DNA from: CAYWMD01 sp964458575
GTDB lineage: Bacteria > Verrucomicrobiota > Verrucomicrobiia > Limisphaerales > JADLHS01
DNA length: 64,000 bases
NCBI GenBank assembly: GCA_964458575.1
Contig: CAYWMD010000001.1
Coordinates: 186,001 to 250,000, forward strand
Reading direction: 5' to 3'
The notes beneath the pieces were generated by a model that was not told the DNA's origin, did not search any database, and saw nothing but the letters and a program-made list of their open reading frames with translations. This document shows, piece after piece, positions 16,924 through 26,057 of this stretch. A program made the translations under genes and the position numbers. How positions within the stretch are numbered: the first letter of the stretch is position 1; each line of letters begins with the position of its first letter.

Positions 16924-18846
16924 ATGAAGACACATTTTTCATGGTTGGACTACACCATCTTCATCGGCTACCTGGCCGCCCTTGTGGGGGTCGGCGTGTT
17001 CTTCGTGAAGGAACAGAAGAACGTCAAAGACTACTTCCTGGCGGGGCGCAGCATGGGTTACATCATGATTGCGATCTCGGTGCTGGCGGCGTTGTTCTCC
17101 GGGATCAGTTACTTGGGAGCGCCGGGGGAGGTTTACCGCTACGGGATGTGGTTCATGCTGTTCTTCTTGAGTTTTTTCATCGCCACGCCGATGACGAATC
17201 TTCTGTTCATGCCGTATTTCTACAACACGCGCTTTTACACCGCGTATCAGTTTCTGGAAGAGCGGTTTTCCATGCAGGTGCGATTGCTGTGTTCGGCGCT
17301 GTTTATCGTGCGCGTCCTGCTCTGGCTGGCGCTGGTGACGTATGCGCCGGCCCTAGCACTCAACCAGGTCACCGGAATGCCCCTCTGGTTCACGATCCTC
17401 TGCACCGGCATCTTGACCACTATTTACACAACGCTTGGCGGCATGAAGGCGGTCATTTGGACAGACTTCATCCAATTCTTCGTCCTGCTGGGTGGCCAAC
17501 TCATCATCTTGATCGTGGCGATCACTCACACGCCGGGTGGTTTATCAGGAGCAATTGAAATCGGGCGGGAACACGGAAAATTCGACCTGAACGTGAGTCC
17601 CGATCTGAGAACGCGCATCACCCTTTGGGGGCTGATCTTCGGCGGCGCGGTCATCAATCTGGTGCAAATGGCAACGGACCAAGTCTCCGTGCAGCGCTAC
17701 ATGACGGCCACCAGCATCAAGGAGGCGCGACGGTCGTTATGGTTCAAGCTGGCCATGCTCGCTCCGGTGTTTTTGGTGTTTTACGGCACTGGCCTGGTGA
17801 TTTTCGCCTTTTACCACAGCCCGGGTGCGGTTGACCCGCTTGCGAATGGTTTGATCAGCAAACCCGACCAGATCCTACCCTTCTTCGTCGTCAACGAACT
17901 AAAGTGGGGGTTGCCCGGATTGCTCATCGCAGCCATTTTCGGAGCAACCATGTCGGCGACCTCGTCCGGCATCAACGCATTGACAACTGCCACGTTGGTG
18001 GATTTTCACCAACGGTTCTGGCATAAGTCGTCTGATCCAGAAGGTGTGAAACTCGGCATGGCCCGTTGGTTGACCTTGGTTTACGGGGCTTTGGTCATCG
18101 TCCTGGCGTTCGTCGTCGGCAAACTCGGTTCGCTGCTGGAAGTCAGCAATACCTTCATTGGCATGGTGGGTGGACCGTTGCTGGGCATCTTCTTCCTGGG
18201 GATTCTCTTCAAGCGGGCAAACACGCCCGGAACGGTGATCGGCTGGCTCGCCGGAGTGGTCGCGCTCATTCCCATTTGTTTCTTCAACTCGACGTATCAG
18301 GTTCCGCTTCAAGGCGCGTCGTCGGCAACTGTCGGATGGCACGAGCGGTCTATCAGCGTGCCACTCGCCTGCCGCGCGATCCGCCTCAAGGTTCAACCGA
18401 ACGCCGCCAGTCCGATTGATCTGGGCAAATGGCAGATATACGTCCTCAACCCCCAACCAGTTCTCCTTGATGTAGCCGCCGCCGTGGTTGCCAAAAAGGT
18501 GGTGGTGAACGCTACGATTGACCAGGCGGCCCTTGGCAGACTGCTCGATGGCGATACGAACACCCTGGCCAGCGTGCAATCGGCAAAGCCCGAATCAGTG
18601 ACGTTGAACTTCGCAGAACCCCAAAAGCTGGTGCGGTCAAAGGTCTATCTGAGCGGCGACGGCCAGTGGCAGGTTGAAACGGCCAATTCCATGAAGGAGT
18701 TGGATGCTGCGAAAAACACGCCGTTCCAATGGGCCAAGACGTCGTTCATGTGGTACGGCGTCGTGGGTTGCGTCGTTACAGTCTTGGTTGGCCTATTAGC
18801 CAGCTTGCTGTTCCCCGCCCCGCCCCCACCAAAACGCGAGTCGTAG
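16924..18846 (+). CDS. SSS-family sodium:solute symporter with an extracytoplasmic insert
   Basis: The 640-aa protein begins with sodium:solute symporter helices (DYTIFIGYLAALVGVGVFFV, DYFLAGRSMGYIMIAISVLAA). LFSGISYLGAPGEVYRYG and FGATMSATSSGINALTTATL are typical of sodium/sugar members. About 13 helices are visible. Between the penultimate helix (ending near residue 453) and the last helix (starting near residue 608) lies a ~150-residue soluble segment. Its second half reads like an F5/8-type-C or galactose-binding module (LLDGDTNTLASVQ, ESVTLNF). Such an insert is not usual in this family and may bind the substrate or a surface glycan. The gene follows the aldolase and precedes a strong terminator, suggesting a transport and catabolism operon. 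Confidence 0.85.
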   Translation: MKTHFSWLDYTIFIGYLAALVGVGVFFVKEQKNVKDYFLAGRSMGYIMIAISVLAALFSGISYLGAPGEVYRYGMWFMLFFLSFFIATPMTNLLFMPYFYNTRFYTAYQFLEERFSMQVRLLCSALFIVRVLLWLALVTYAPALALNQVTGMPLWFTILCTGILTTIYTTLGGMKAVIWTDFIQFFVLLGGQLIILIVAITHTPGGLSGAIEIGREHGKFDLNVSPDLRTRITLWGLIFGGAVINLVQMATDQVSVQRYMTATSIKEARRSLWFKLAMLAPVFLVFYGTGLVIFAFYHSPGAVDPLANGLISKPDQILPFFVVNELKWGLPGLLIAAIFGATMSATSSGINALTTATLVDFHQRFWHKSSDPEGVKLGMARWLTLVYGALVIVLAFVVGKLGSLLEVSNTFIGMVGGPLLGIFFLGILFKRANTPGTVIGWLAGVVALIPICFFNSTYQVPLQGASSATVGWHERSISVPLACRAIRLKVQPNAASPIDLGKWQIYVLNPQPVLLDVAAAVVAKKVVVNATIDQAALGRLLDGDTNTLASVQSAKPESVTLNFAEPQKLVRSKVYLSGDGQWQVETANSMKELDAAKNTPFQWAKTSFMWYGVVGCVVTVLVGLLASLLFPAPPPPKRES

Positions 18847-18910
18847 CCCGGACAGCGGGCCGCTTGGATTTCGGCACATCGCCGAAGTCGCCCAATCTGC
18901 TTCACCAAAA

Positions 18911-18944
18911 CAAAAGCCCGTTTCCGACAGGAAACGGGCTTTTG
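18911..18944. terminator. Bidirectional intrinsic terminator
   Basis: A perfect 15-bp stem (CAAAAGCCCGTTTCC / GGAAACGGGCTTTTG) closes on the 4-base loop GACA, with A- and T-rich stem ends giving a U-tract in both directions. It sits between the converging symporter gene (plus) and the Ala-rich protein gene (minus) and should end both transcripts. Confidence 0.9.
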
Positions 18945-18957
18945 CCTGGATAATTCT

Positions 18958-19758
18958 CTACGGCCCCGAATAGTCGCGGCCACCACCGGGCGGCACTTCG
19001 ATTGTGTTGGTCACATTGACTTCGGCGGGAGTTCCCGGAAGCGGATGATAAGCCGGTCCGGGAGGCGATGGCGGTGGCAGGGCAAATACCGGCGATGTGG
19101 ATGCCATGACGGGGGTCGTGATCAACTTTTCCGGCGTAGTCTTAGAAGCTTGGGCGGTCGCCTTAACCAGCCCCTCGGTCTGAGCCATGATCGAACCGAC
19201 CGACGCCAGGCTGCCACCTGTGCTGGCGCGATCCACGAACGGCTTCAAAGCCGGAACCGCCTCCGCAACTGCGGCGACAATTTCTTTGCCAGCCTCGGGC
19301 GCAACCTGTGCGACCGCCACCGCGATCTGGCTGTATTTCGTCGGGGCCGCCTTGCAAACGGCATAGACGATTTTGGCGGCCTGCTTGGGAGCGGCACCCG
19401 CAGCGGCCCGGGCCATGGCGGCCGCGTCTTTTGGTTGAAGTGCGGCCGCTCTGGCTGCGGTGGCTGGAGCAACATCCGAATTCTCACGCGACACCGCGCT
19501 CACCACTGCGATCAAAGCCACAGGTCGCACCGCATGGGTCGCCATCACAACGCTTTCAGCCATGGTTTCACGATTTTTGGGCTCGGCCTGCGAAACCAAT
19601 TGAGAGGCTTTGGCGGGCATTTCTACCGGGGTTGCAGCTTTGAGAGTCTGCTTTACCTGATCAAGCGCGGAGCCCTTGCCAGCGAACACAAGATTTGTGC
19701 TAAGACAAACGGTAAGGGCAATCACGCCTACACAAGTCGTGAAAAAATTTCTTTTCAT
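18958..19758 (-). CDS. Exported alanine-rich helical-repeat protein
   Basis: The 266-aa protein has a clear signal peptide (KRNFFTTCVGVIALTVCLSTNLVFA) and a GGAG ribosome site 7 bases before the ATG at 19758. The mature part is highly Ala-rich. In residues ~105-170, prolines at 109, 124, 139, 154 and 169 are spaced exactly 15 apart, each opening an amphipathic helix such as PKQAAKIVYAVCKAA or PTKYSQIAVAVAQVA. The C-terminal ~50 residues are Pro-rich and low complexity (ALPPPSPPGPAYHPLPG). This suggests an extended or stacked helical structure in the periplasm or on the surface. No enzymatic role is visible. Confidence 0.75.
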   Translation of the reverse strand: MKRNFFTTCVGVIALTVCLSTNLVFAGKGSALDQVKQTLKAATPVEMPAKASQLVSQAEPKNRETMAESVVMATHAVRPVALIAVVSAVSRENSDVAPATAARAAALQPKDAAAMARAAAGAAPKQAAKIVYAVCKAAPTKYSQIAVAVAQVAPEAGKEIVAAVAEAVPALKPFVDRASTGGSLASVGSIMAQTEGLVKATAQASKTTPEKLITTPVMASTSPVFALPPPSPPGPAYHPLPGTPAEVNVTNTIEVPPGGGRDYSGP

Positions 19759-19862
19759 ATATTTAACTCCGTTTCGGCTCCACGTTCTTCGTATAGCAAC
19801 AAAGCCTTAGGCCGTCAACGACTTTTGCAATAAATCTGGCGTCGACCTGGCCAGTAAATCTA

Positions 19863-19890
19863 TTGCCATCAGGGCCACCTGTGATACAAT
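19863..19890 (+). promoter_or_regulatory. Possible sigma70-type promoter of the beta-helix gene
   Basis: TTGCCA (19863-19868) and TACAAT (19885-19890) are separated by 16 bases. If it is used, the transcript would begin near 19897, after the first in-frame ATG at 19889. Translation would then begin at the ATG at 19907 or 19913 with almost no leader. Confidence 0.3.
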
Positions 19891-22800
19891 GCGGCATTCT
19901 GTAATTATGCTGATGGTGGTCAGACCTTTGTATTGGTGGGGGTGGTTCCTGGCTGGCTGCGTATTGTTCCCAACTCAAGTTTGGGTAAGCCGGGCGGCTA
20001 CCTACACTGTCACCAACGCCAGCGACAATGTCCCCGCTCCGGCAGGTTCGATGCGTCAGGCGATCCTTGATGCCAACGCCAATCCGGGCAACGATGCTGT
20101 CGTATTTGACATTCCGGGGACCGGGCCATTCTCAATCAACCTAATGTCGGGACTACCTTCCCTCACCGGTCCGGTGACGATAGATGGCACAACACAGCCG
20201 GGTTATGCGGGAAAACCGCAGATCGAACTGAACGGGACAAGCGCAACCGACAACGGCACCGGGTTATACCTCCTTGCTCCGAACTGCATCATCAAAGGGC
20301 TGGCGATCAACCGTTTCGTCCGGGAAGGGATCCGGATTGAGACGTTCGGCAGCAACACGATTCAAGCGAATTTCATCGGCACCGGGCCTTTCGGCACCAA
20401 CACTCTCGGCAACGGCAACTCCGCCAGCGGCTACGGAGGCATCACCATCTTGTCGGGGGGAAATCTCATCGGCGGATCCGACCCAACGAATCGCAACGTG
20501 ATTTCCGGCAGCAATCGGTGGGGCATTTACCTCCTCAATGCCTCCGCCAGCGGCAACCGGATTCAAGGCAATCACATCGGAGTGGATGTCACTGGAACCA
20601 ATCGCCTCGGCAATGCGAATGACGGAATCACGCTGTTAAGCGCGGTGGCAAACGTGATCGGCCCGGACAACGTGATTTCGGGTAACGGTCAAAGCGGCGT
20701 CTATCTCGATTCCGGTTCAACGGCCAACTGGGTCCAAGGCAACAAAATCGGGACGGACCCGGCGGGCGCACGAGCGATCAGCAATGTCACCGATGGCGTG
20801 ACAATTCTCGGCGGGATTGCGAATCTGATCGGTGGAACCAACGCGACCGCGCGCAACATCATTTCCGGCAACGGCGGTCGCGGGGTGATGATCGTCGCCA
20901 ACGGCGGAACTTCCAACCTCATCCAGGGAAACCATATCGGCACGGACGTTCAGGGATCGGCCAAAATCGCCAATGGTTTTGGCGGCGTGGAGATCGCCAA
21001 CGCCTCCAGCAACACGATTGGCGGCACGATCATCGGTGCCGGCAATCTCATCTCCGGCAACTCGTTGAGTGGCGTCTCGATCACCGGCTCCAACGCGGTC
21101 GCCAATGTGGTCCAGGGAAACTTGCTCGGCACGGATGCAACCGGGGCTTACAGCCTCGGCAACGCGCGCAACGGAGTTTTCATTTCTGGTGTCTCCGGAA
21201 ACTTGATCGGCGGCACGAACGCCGGAGCGCGTAATATCATTTCCGGCAACACCCAGAACGGCATCCAGATCGTGGACTATCGGGCGCGCAGCAACTCGAT
21301 CCAGGGAAATTTCATCGGCACGGACGCAACCGGCACACTGTCCGCCGGCAACGGCCTGTCCGGCGTGCGCATCGAGTCTCCGGCCAACACCCTCGGTGGA
21401 ACGAACGCCTCGATGCGCAACATCATTTCCGGAAATGCGAACAACGGCGCGGTCCGTCTGGATCTGTCCAGCGCCTCCAACAACGTTATCGCGGGCAACT
21501 TCATCGGCACCGATGTCACCGGGCTGATGGCGCTCCCAAACTCCACCCTGGGCATATTCATCACCAACGCGCCGCGCAACCTGGTCGGAGGAACGCTCGC
21601 CGGCGCACGCAACCTGATTTCGGGGAACAGTCGGAACGGAATTTACATTGCCGGTGTCGGCGCGTACAGCAACGTCATCCAGGGAAACTACATCGGCACT
21701 GACTTGACTGGAACCCAAGCGCTCCCCAACGGTATCGCGCTGGATCCACCGGGCGTTGCCGTTGCCGGAGGTGTTGATATTGACAGGGCACCGTCCAATT
21801 TAATCGGCGGCACCGAGCCAGGGGCGGGTAATTTGATTTCCGGGAATTATCGCGACGGACTCACGGTTGGCGCGGTCGGCGCCACGAACAACGTGATTCA
21901 GGGCAACCTCATCGGCACTCAGGCGGACGGGGCATCGCCGCTGGGAAACGAAACACATAACGTTGACATACGGACCCCAGGTGGCGCGAACAACACGCTC
22001 ATTGGTGGCATCACGCCGGCGGCGGGCAACACCGTCGCCTACACATTGAGCGCAGGCCCGGGTTACGATGGCATTCGCATCCGGGACGGAAACACAGGTG
22101 TGCTCATCCGCGGCAATTCAACTTTTGGCAACGCTCTCTCCGCCACCGCGCTGGGCATTGATTTGGGAAACAACGGGATCAACGGGAATGATTCGTGCGA
22201 CGGCGACGCGGGCGCAAATCTGTCCCAGAATTTCCCCGTGCTGACTAACGCCCTCAGCGCCGGGGTGGCGACCCGGATCGAAGGCTCGCTCAACAGCTCG
22301 GCCAACGGCACTTTTCTGCTCCAGTTCTACGCGAACACGGCAAAGGCTGTCTCCGATTGTGGCGAGGGGCGCACTTACCTGGGGTCAACCAACGTAACCA
22401 CGGACGGCTCTTGCCGGGCCAACTTCAACGTCGTGTTGCCCGTCGGGGTGCCCGCCGGCCAGTTCATCAGCAGCACGGCCTCCGACGCGAACAATAACAC
22501 TTCGGAATTCGGCACGAATGTCACCGTGACCCTCGCCCTGCTTCCGACGATCAACACCCAGCCTCAGAGTCAGGCCGTGCCGTTTGGGTCGAATGTCACG
22601 TTCAGCGTATCGGCTGACGGCACGGCGCCGCTGAATTATCAGTGGCGGCTGAACGGGACCAACCTCACCAGCGCCACGGCCACTGCCTTGTCCCTGGTTT
22701 CTGTCCAACCCACCAACGCCGGCAATTACACGGTCACGGTCAGCAACCCTTTTGGCTCGACCAACAGCAGTCCCGCCACGCTGACCGTTCAATTTGACGC

Positions 22801-23014
22801 ACCGAGCCTCGGCATCCTGCCGGGAGGAACGGGACAGGTAATCATTTCGTGGCCCACCAATGGACCGAGCTTCAAGCTTCAGGAAACAACGAACCTGACC
22901 TCCTCGATCATCTGGACATCCGCCACCAACGTAGCGGTCGTGGCAAACGGAAAGTATGTGGTGACCATTACAGCAGCCGCCGGCAATCGTTTCTACCGTC
23001 TGGCGCTCCCTTGA
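19889..23014 (+). CDS. Secreted parallel beta-helix repeat protein with Ig-like domain
   Basis: The 1041-aa protein starts with an export signal (WWGWFLAGCVLFPTQVWVSRA), then TYTVTNASDNVPAPAGSMRQAILDANA-type sequence typical of large bacterial beta-helix surface proteins. About nine repeats of roughly 65 residues follow, each with an 'N-I-GG' turn, an 'N-ISGN--G' rung and 'IQGN-IGTD' (around 20460, 20650, 20825, 21020, 21200, 21400, 21575, 21800 and 22000). After these come an Ig-like domain (QPQSQAVPFGSNVTFSV to GNYTVTVSNPFG) and a terminal module ending NRFYRLALP. It is probably an adhesin or polysaccharide-binding protein. The start may instead be the ATG at 19907; no ribosome site decides this. 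Confidence 0.85.
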   Translation: MRHSVIMLMVVRPLYWWGWFLAGCVLFPTQVWVSRAATYTVTNASDNVPAPAGSMRQAILDANANPGNDAVVFDIPGTGPFSINLMSGLPSLTGPVTIDGTTQPGYAGKPQIELNGTSATDNGTGLYLLAPNCIIKGLAINRFVREGIRIETFGSNTIQANFIGTGPFGTNTLGNGNSASGYGGITILSGGNLIGGSDPTNRNVISGSNRWGIYLLNASASGNRIQGNHIGVDVTGTNRLGNANDGITLLSAVANVIGPDNVISGNGQSGVYLDSGSTANWVQGNKIGTDPAGARAISNVTDGVTILGGIANLIGGTNATARNIISGNGGRGVMIVANGGTSNLIQGNHIGTDVQGSAKIANGFGGVEIANASSNTIGGTIIGAGNLISGNSLSGVSITGSNAVANVVQGNLLGTDATGAYSLGNARNGVFISGVSGNLIGGTNAGARNIISGNTQNGIQIVDYRARSNSIQGNFIGTDATGTLSAGNGLSGVRIESPANTLGGTNASMRNIISGNANNGAVRLDLSSASNNVIAGNFIGTDVTGLMALPNSTLGIFITNAPRNLVGGTLAGARNLISGNSRNGIYIAGVGAYSNVIQGNYIGTDLTGTQALPNGIALDPPGVAVAGGVDIDRAPSNLIGGTEPGAGNLISGNYRDGLTVGAVGATNNVIQGNLIGTQADGASPLGNETHNVDIRTPGGANNTLIGGITPAAGNTVAYTLSAGPGYDGIRIRDGNTGVLIRGNSTFGNALSATALGIDLGNNGINGNDSCDGDAGANLSQNFPVLTNALSAGVATRIEGSLNSSANGTFLLQFYANTAKAVSDCGEGRTYLGSTNVTTDGSCRANFNVVLPVGVPAGQFISSTASDANNNTSEFGTNVTVTLALLPTINTQPQSQAVPFGSNVTFSVSADGTAPLNYQWRLNGTNLTSATATALSLVSVQPTNAGNYTVTVSNPFGSTNSSPATLTVQFDAPSLGILPGGTGQVIISWPTNGPSFKLQETTNLTSSIIWTSATNVAVVANGKYVVTITAAAGNRFYRLALP

Positions 23015-23029
23015 ACGGATATAGGCCCA

Positions 23030-24478
23030 GTGAACACCATCGGCACAGGATTTCGGAAATCATCCAGCCGTCTGGCCATCGCGCTCGGAGTGCTGTGGCT
23101 GGGTTGGCTGCCGGAGCGGATCCTGGCGCAAGGCAACCTGTCCACCGTTATCTCGAACGGCCCCGCGGCCAGGCGGATCAATGTGGTCGTGCTTTCCGAA
23201 GGCTACACCACCAACCAGCTTGCAACTTTCCTGTCGGATGCGACCAACGCCGTGAACAACCTATTGGCCCAAGCGCCCTATCAGGAATACAAGAGTTACT
23301 TCAACGCTTTCGCCATCTCGGTGGCCTCGGCCCAATCAGGTTCGGACCACCCGAACTGGCCGCTCTGGGTTGATACCTACTTCAACAGCACCTTTTTCAG
23401 CTACTACCCAGCCCCGGCCAGCCAGTACCTCCTCACAATTCCGCCAAACTATTTCGATACCAATTACAGTCACGGTCAGGGAAAGGTGGATGCTCTGCTG
23501 ACCAACCTCATGCCCGATTACGACATGGTCGTGATGGTGGTGAACGATTTCGATCCGGGCGGCTCCGGCAACCCCGATGGTTCGGCCAGCCAGCCACTCA
23601 TCACGTCGTTGAACTACTACGGGCAGGAGATCGTTGCACATGAGTCCGGCCACGCCTTCGGGAAGCTGACCGATGAGTACGATACCGCCTGGCCGGGTTA
23701 TGTGCCTTCCGAGCGGCCCAACGCCACCGCGCAGACCAACCGGGCGCTGATCCGGTGGACATCCTGGATTTCGACCAACACTCCCCTACCCACGCCGCCG
23801 GTCGCCTCCAACGCCACCGTCGCCGGTCTTTTCCAAGGTGCGCAGTACCAAACCACCGGCTGGTATCGTCCGAAGCTTGACTGCAAAATGCGCACGCTCG
23901 GCGCACCCTTCTGCGAAATCTGCTCGGAACAGCTCGTCAAGTCCATTTACGGTTTGATTCGCCCCATTGATGCTTTCAGCCCGACCTCGACGAATCTCTC
24001 CCTCTACAGCACCCAGGCTGTGGCCTTTGGCCTGACGCTGCTGCAACCCCTCACCCACAACCTCGCCGTCCAATGGTTCACCAACAACACGGCCATCAGC
24101 GGAGCAACCAACCCGACGTTCAGCCTCGCGCCCAATTCACTCGGCAGCGGCACGCACAAGTTGCGCGCCGTGGTGAGCGACCCCACGACCTTGGTCCGAA
24201 ATGATCCTTCCGGCCTTCTGCGGCAGACCAACACCTGGACGTTGAATCTGAGTCTGAACAACCTTTCCCTCATCTCCGCGCAGTATCTGGCCAGCAACCG
24301 CTTCCGCCTTACCGTCACCGGGGCCGCGCCACAAGGGTTTGTGATCCAAGCCTCCACGAATCTGACCAGTTGGTCTCCGCTGACCACCAACTCACTGCTC
24401 AACGGCAAGTTCGATTTCACCAACTTCAACCTCACCAATTTGATCCGCCGGTACTACCGTACGATCTCACCACCATAG
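23030..24478 (+). CDS. Secreted M64-family (IgA-peptidase-like) metallopeptidase
   Basis: The 482-aa protein starts with GTG at 23030, 15 bases after the beta-helix gene, and has a signal peptide (LAIALGVLWLGWLPERILAQ). The zinc site reads AHESGHAFGKLTDEY with His204, Glu205 and His208, matching the HExGHxxGxLxDEY pattern of peptidase M64. NVVVLSEGYT and YDMVVMVVNDF are further family blocks. After the catalytic part (to ~residue 310) comes a beta-rich Ig-like segment and a C-terminal module (FVIQASTNLTSW to RRYYRTISPP) similar to that of the upstream protein. The two genes are likely co-transcribed and both exported. The substrate is unknown. Confidence 0.85.
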   Translation: MNTIGTGFRKSSSRLAIALGVLWLGWLPERILAQGNLSTVISNGPAARRINVVVLSEGYTTNQLATFLSDATNAVNNLLAQAPYQEYKSYFNAFAISVASAQSGSDHPNWPLWVDTYFNSTFFSYYPAPASQYLLTIPPNYFDTNYSHGQGKVDALLTNLMPDYDMVVMVVNDFDPGGSGNPDGSASQPLITSLNYYGQEIVAHESGHAFGKLTDEYDTAWPGYVPSERPNATAQTNRALIRWTSWISTNTPLPTPPVASNATVAGLFQGAQYQTTGWYRPKLDCKMRTLGAPFCEICSEQLVKSIYGLIRPIDAFSPTSTNLSLYSTQAVAFGLTLLQPLTHNLAVQWFTNNTAISGATNPTFSLAPNSLGSGTHKLRAVVSDPTTLVRNDPSGLLRQTNTWTLNLSLNNLSLISAQYLASNRFRLTVTGAAPQGFVIQASTNLTSWSPLTTNSLLNGKFDFTNFNLTNLIRRYYRTISPP

Positions 24479-24491
24479 CCAATAACGAAAA

Positions 24492-24519
24492 AGCGCGGGC
24501 CATTCGACCCGCGCTCTTT
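24492..24519. terminator. Bidirectional intrinsic terminator
   Basis: AGCGCGGG (24492-24499) pairs with CCCGCGCT (24508-24515) around an 8-base loop. The stem is flanked by an A-run on the left and TCTTT on the right. It separates the converging M64 peptidase and PEP-CTERM genes. Confidence 0.75.
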
Positions 24520-24533
24520 GAATTCAAAGCCGT

Positions 24534-25250
24534 TCAGCGACGTTGCCAGCGGTTTCGCAACACGAGCGCGCTCAGGCCACTGAGGAGACCCAGCGCCAAC
24601 ACCGTCGGTTCTGGCACGGCCTCAAGCCGCGCCGCGAAGTTGAAGTTGGTGCTGCCCGCCGTGCCGTGGTACTCCCAATCGGCCGTGTTGTCATTGTACT
24701 CCCAGAATTCCTTGTAACTGCTCCCCACGGTCGGCGGATCGTAAACGTCCAGGCCGGCGCTTTCGCCACCATTGGCGTCAACGTTTCGGAACTGAACCGT
24801 CCACGTGAAGGAATCCGGCACCGGTCCCGCCAGATTAACCGCATTGCCGACCGTCAAATCTGTACCGTTGAAAGGCATGACGGTGCGAGGGGAAGCTCCG
24901 TACCCGTAGTCTGACAAACGGAACCACCCGGTATCAAAGATCACCGTATTGGGCTTGAGTACGGTGGGCCCGGCAGGAGCGGCCGCGCCGTCATTCTTGT
25001 AAAACCGGACGCGGAGATCCTCGTCGCCGCTCCAGCCGACACCCCAATACTGGAAGTTAAATGCGGTAACGTTGCGCGCGGTGCCATCAAGCACAATCTC
25101 GTCCCCCACTTCGTAGAGAAGCGGGTTGAACCGCAGGACAAGGTCATTGGTTGAATTGGCATAGACCACATCAGCACGTGCGGTCGTGCCGACCAACACT
25201 GTCACCGTGGCCATACCTACCAAACTTAAACACATGAGCGATTTCTTCAT
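24534..25250 (-). CDS. PEP-CTERM sorting-domain protein
   Basis: The 238-aa protein has an N-terminal signal peptide (LMCLSLVGMATVTVLVGTTARA) and ends with the exosortase sorting signal VPEPTVLALGLLSGLSALVL followed by RNRWQRR. The PEP motif, hydrophobic helix and basic tail are all present. The middle is beta-rich without a known domain (VVYANSTNDLVLRFNP, WTVQFRNVDANG). Exosortase would process it for export to the surface or exopolysaccharide; no exosortase gene is in the window. The ATG at 25250 has an AGGAC ribosome-like site 6 bases upstream and directly precedes MKKSLMCL, so it is preferred over the ATG at 25301. Confidence 0.85.
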   Translation of the reverse strand: MKKSLMCLSLVGMATVTVLVGTTARADVVYANSTNDLVLRFNPLLYEVGDEIVLDGTARNVTAFNFQYWGVGWSGDEDLRVRFYKNDGAAAPAGPTVLKPNTVIFDTGWFRLSDYGYGASPRTVMPFNGTDLTVGNAVNLAGPVPDSFTWTVQFRNVDANGGESAGLDVYDPPTVGSSYKEFWEYNDNTADWEYHGTAGSTNFNFAARLEAVPEPTVLALGLLSGLSALVLRNRWQRR

Positions 25251-25303
25251 CACTTGTCCTATTGTTGGTTTGATTTTACCGGGCCGTAATCTCTTATACA
25301 CGA

Positions 25304-25331
25304 TTTATGACTTAAAGCCCGTCCATGTCAA
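25304..25331 (-). promoter_or_regulatory. Likely sigma70-type promoter of the PEP-CTERM gene
   Basis: On the minus strand a perfect -35 TTGACA (25331-25326) is followed after 16 bases by CATAAA (25309-25304). It lies ~55 bases upstream of the ATG at 25250 in an AT-rich stretch that contrasts with the GC-rich surroundings. Confidence 0.45.
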
Positions 25332-25453
25332 TCATTTTTCTGGGGAATTTAGGATTATGGTTGACCGCAAAAATCGCCCGGCCTGCGGCTCGACGACGAG
25401 TCGTGCACTTTCAATCAGCCTCAGGCAAAAGCTTCCTCCCCGCTTTCTCCCCG

Positions 25454-26057
25454 TGTCAAAACTCTTTAGAAATGTCCCCTAGTTAACTCACGAGAAAATG
25501 TCCCCTTTTCTCGTTCCACTGCGGGCGTGATCGCGCCGTCGATTCGGGGCGGCGGGGCGAGCGGCGGCGACGGACTTCCGAACGCCAGTTCGCGACGCCG
25601 CCGGACCACCCGCTTCCCTGCGGCAATCAGCCACCGCCGCAACGTCTCGTGATCCACCACCAGCCCATCTTCCCGCGCCAGATACTCCGCCGCCAGCGTC
25701 GGCCCGAAGTCGCCATACCGTTGGTCGTAGCGTGCCAGAATCCCTTCCCGCACCGCCGCCGCCGTGCCCCGCGCGCTGGGACGCCCGCGAGACCGATGCA
25801 CCAGTCCGGCATCGCCCTGAACTTGATACCGCCGCCACACCCGCTTGGCTTGGCGGTAACTCAAACCCAGCAGCCCCGCCGCCACCACCAGCGTCAGTAC
25901 TTTTTGCTTCACCCGCGTCATGATCGTCAGCCGATCCCGTTCTTTCCGACTCATATTTAATGTCTCCATCTTGAGGCCGCCGTTGCTACCGCAACCCCGC
26001 CCAAAAGGGGACATTTTCATCGAGTTACTAAGGGGACATTTTCACGGAGTTCTGACA
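25454..26057 (-). mobile_element. Non-autonomous insertion sequence (IS1202/ISTde1-like), 604 bp
   Basis: The element begins TGTCAAAACTC and ends GAGTTCTGACA. Its ends are ~55-bp imperfect inverted repeats (25454-25509 and 26003-26057). Each contains two copies of GAAAATGTCCCCT or its close variant GAAATGTCCCCT. It is flanked by a perfect 15-bp direct repeat, CCCGCTTTCTCCCCG, at 25439-25453 and 26058-26072, which is the target duplication. Long duplications and TGT...ACA ends are known for the IS1202/ISTde1 branch of the former ISNCY group. The single gene inside is a truncated transposase, so the copy needs one supplied in trans. The preserved target repeat argues for recent insertion. Confidence 0.8.
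25466..25954 (-). pseudogene. Truncated transposase of the 604-bp element
   Basis: Read from the ATG at 25954, which has GGAGA about 9 bases upstream, the frame gives 162 aa. The N-terminal helix-turn-helix half is intact: MSRKERDRLTIMTRVKQK, GLSYRQAKRVWRRYQVQGD, then DFGPTLAAEYLAREDGLVVD and HETLRRWLIAAGK. Just after RRRREL the expected DDE catalytic domain, which in full members starts with an LDGS-type motif, is absent. The frame jumps to a Pro-rich tail that resembles a transposase C-terminus and ends inside the left inverted repeat. This points to an internal deletion of roughly 250 codons. It may still bind the element ends and could act as a repressor of related copies. Confidence 0.75.

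Noticed and set aside
20400..22050. Regular repeats that might suggest a CRISPR array
   Set aside because: The repeats are ~195 bases, degenerate and in frame; they encode beta-helix rungs.
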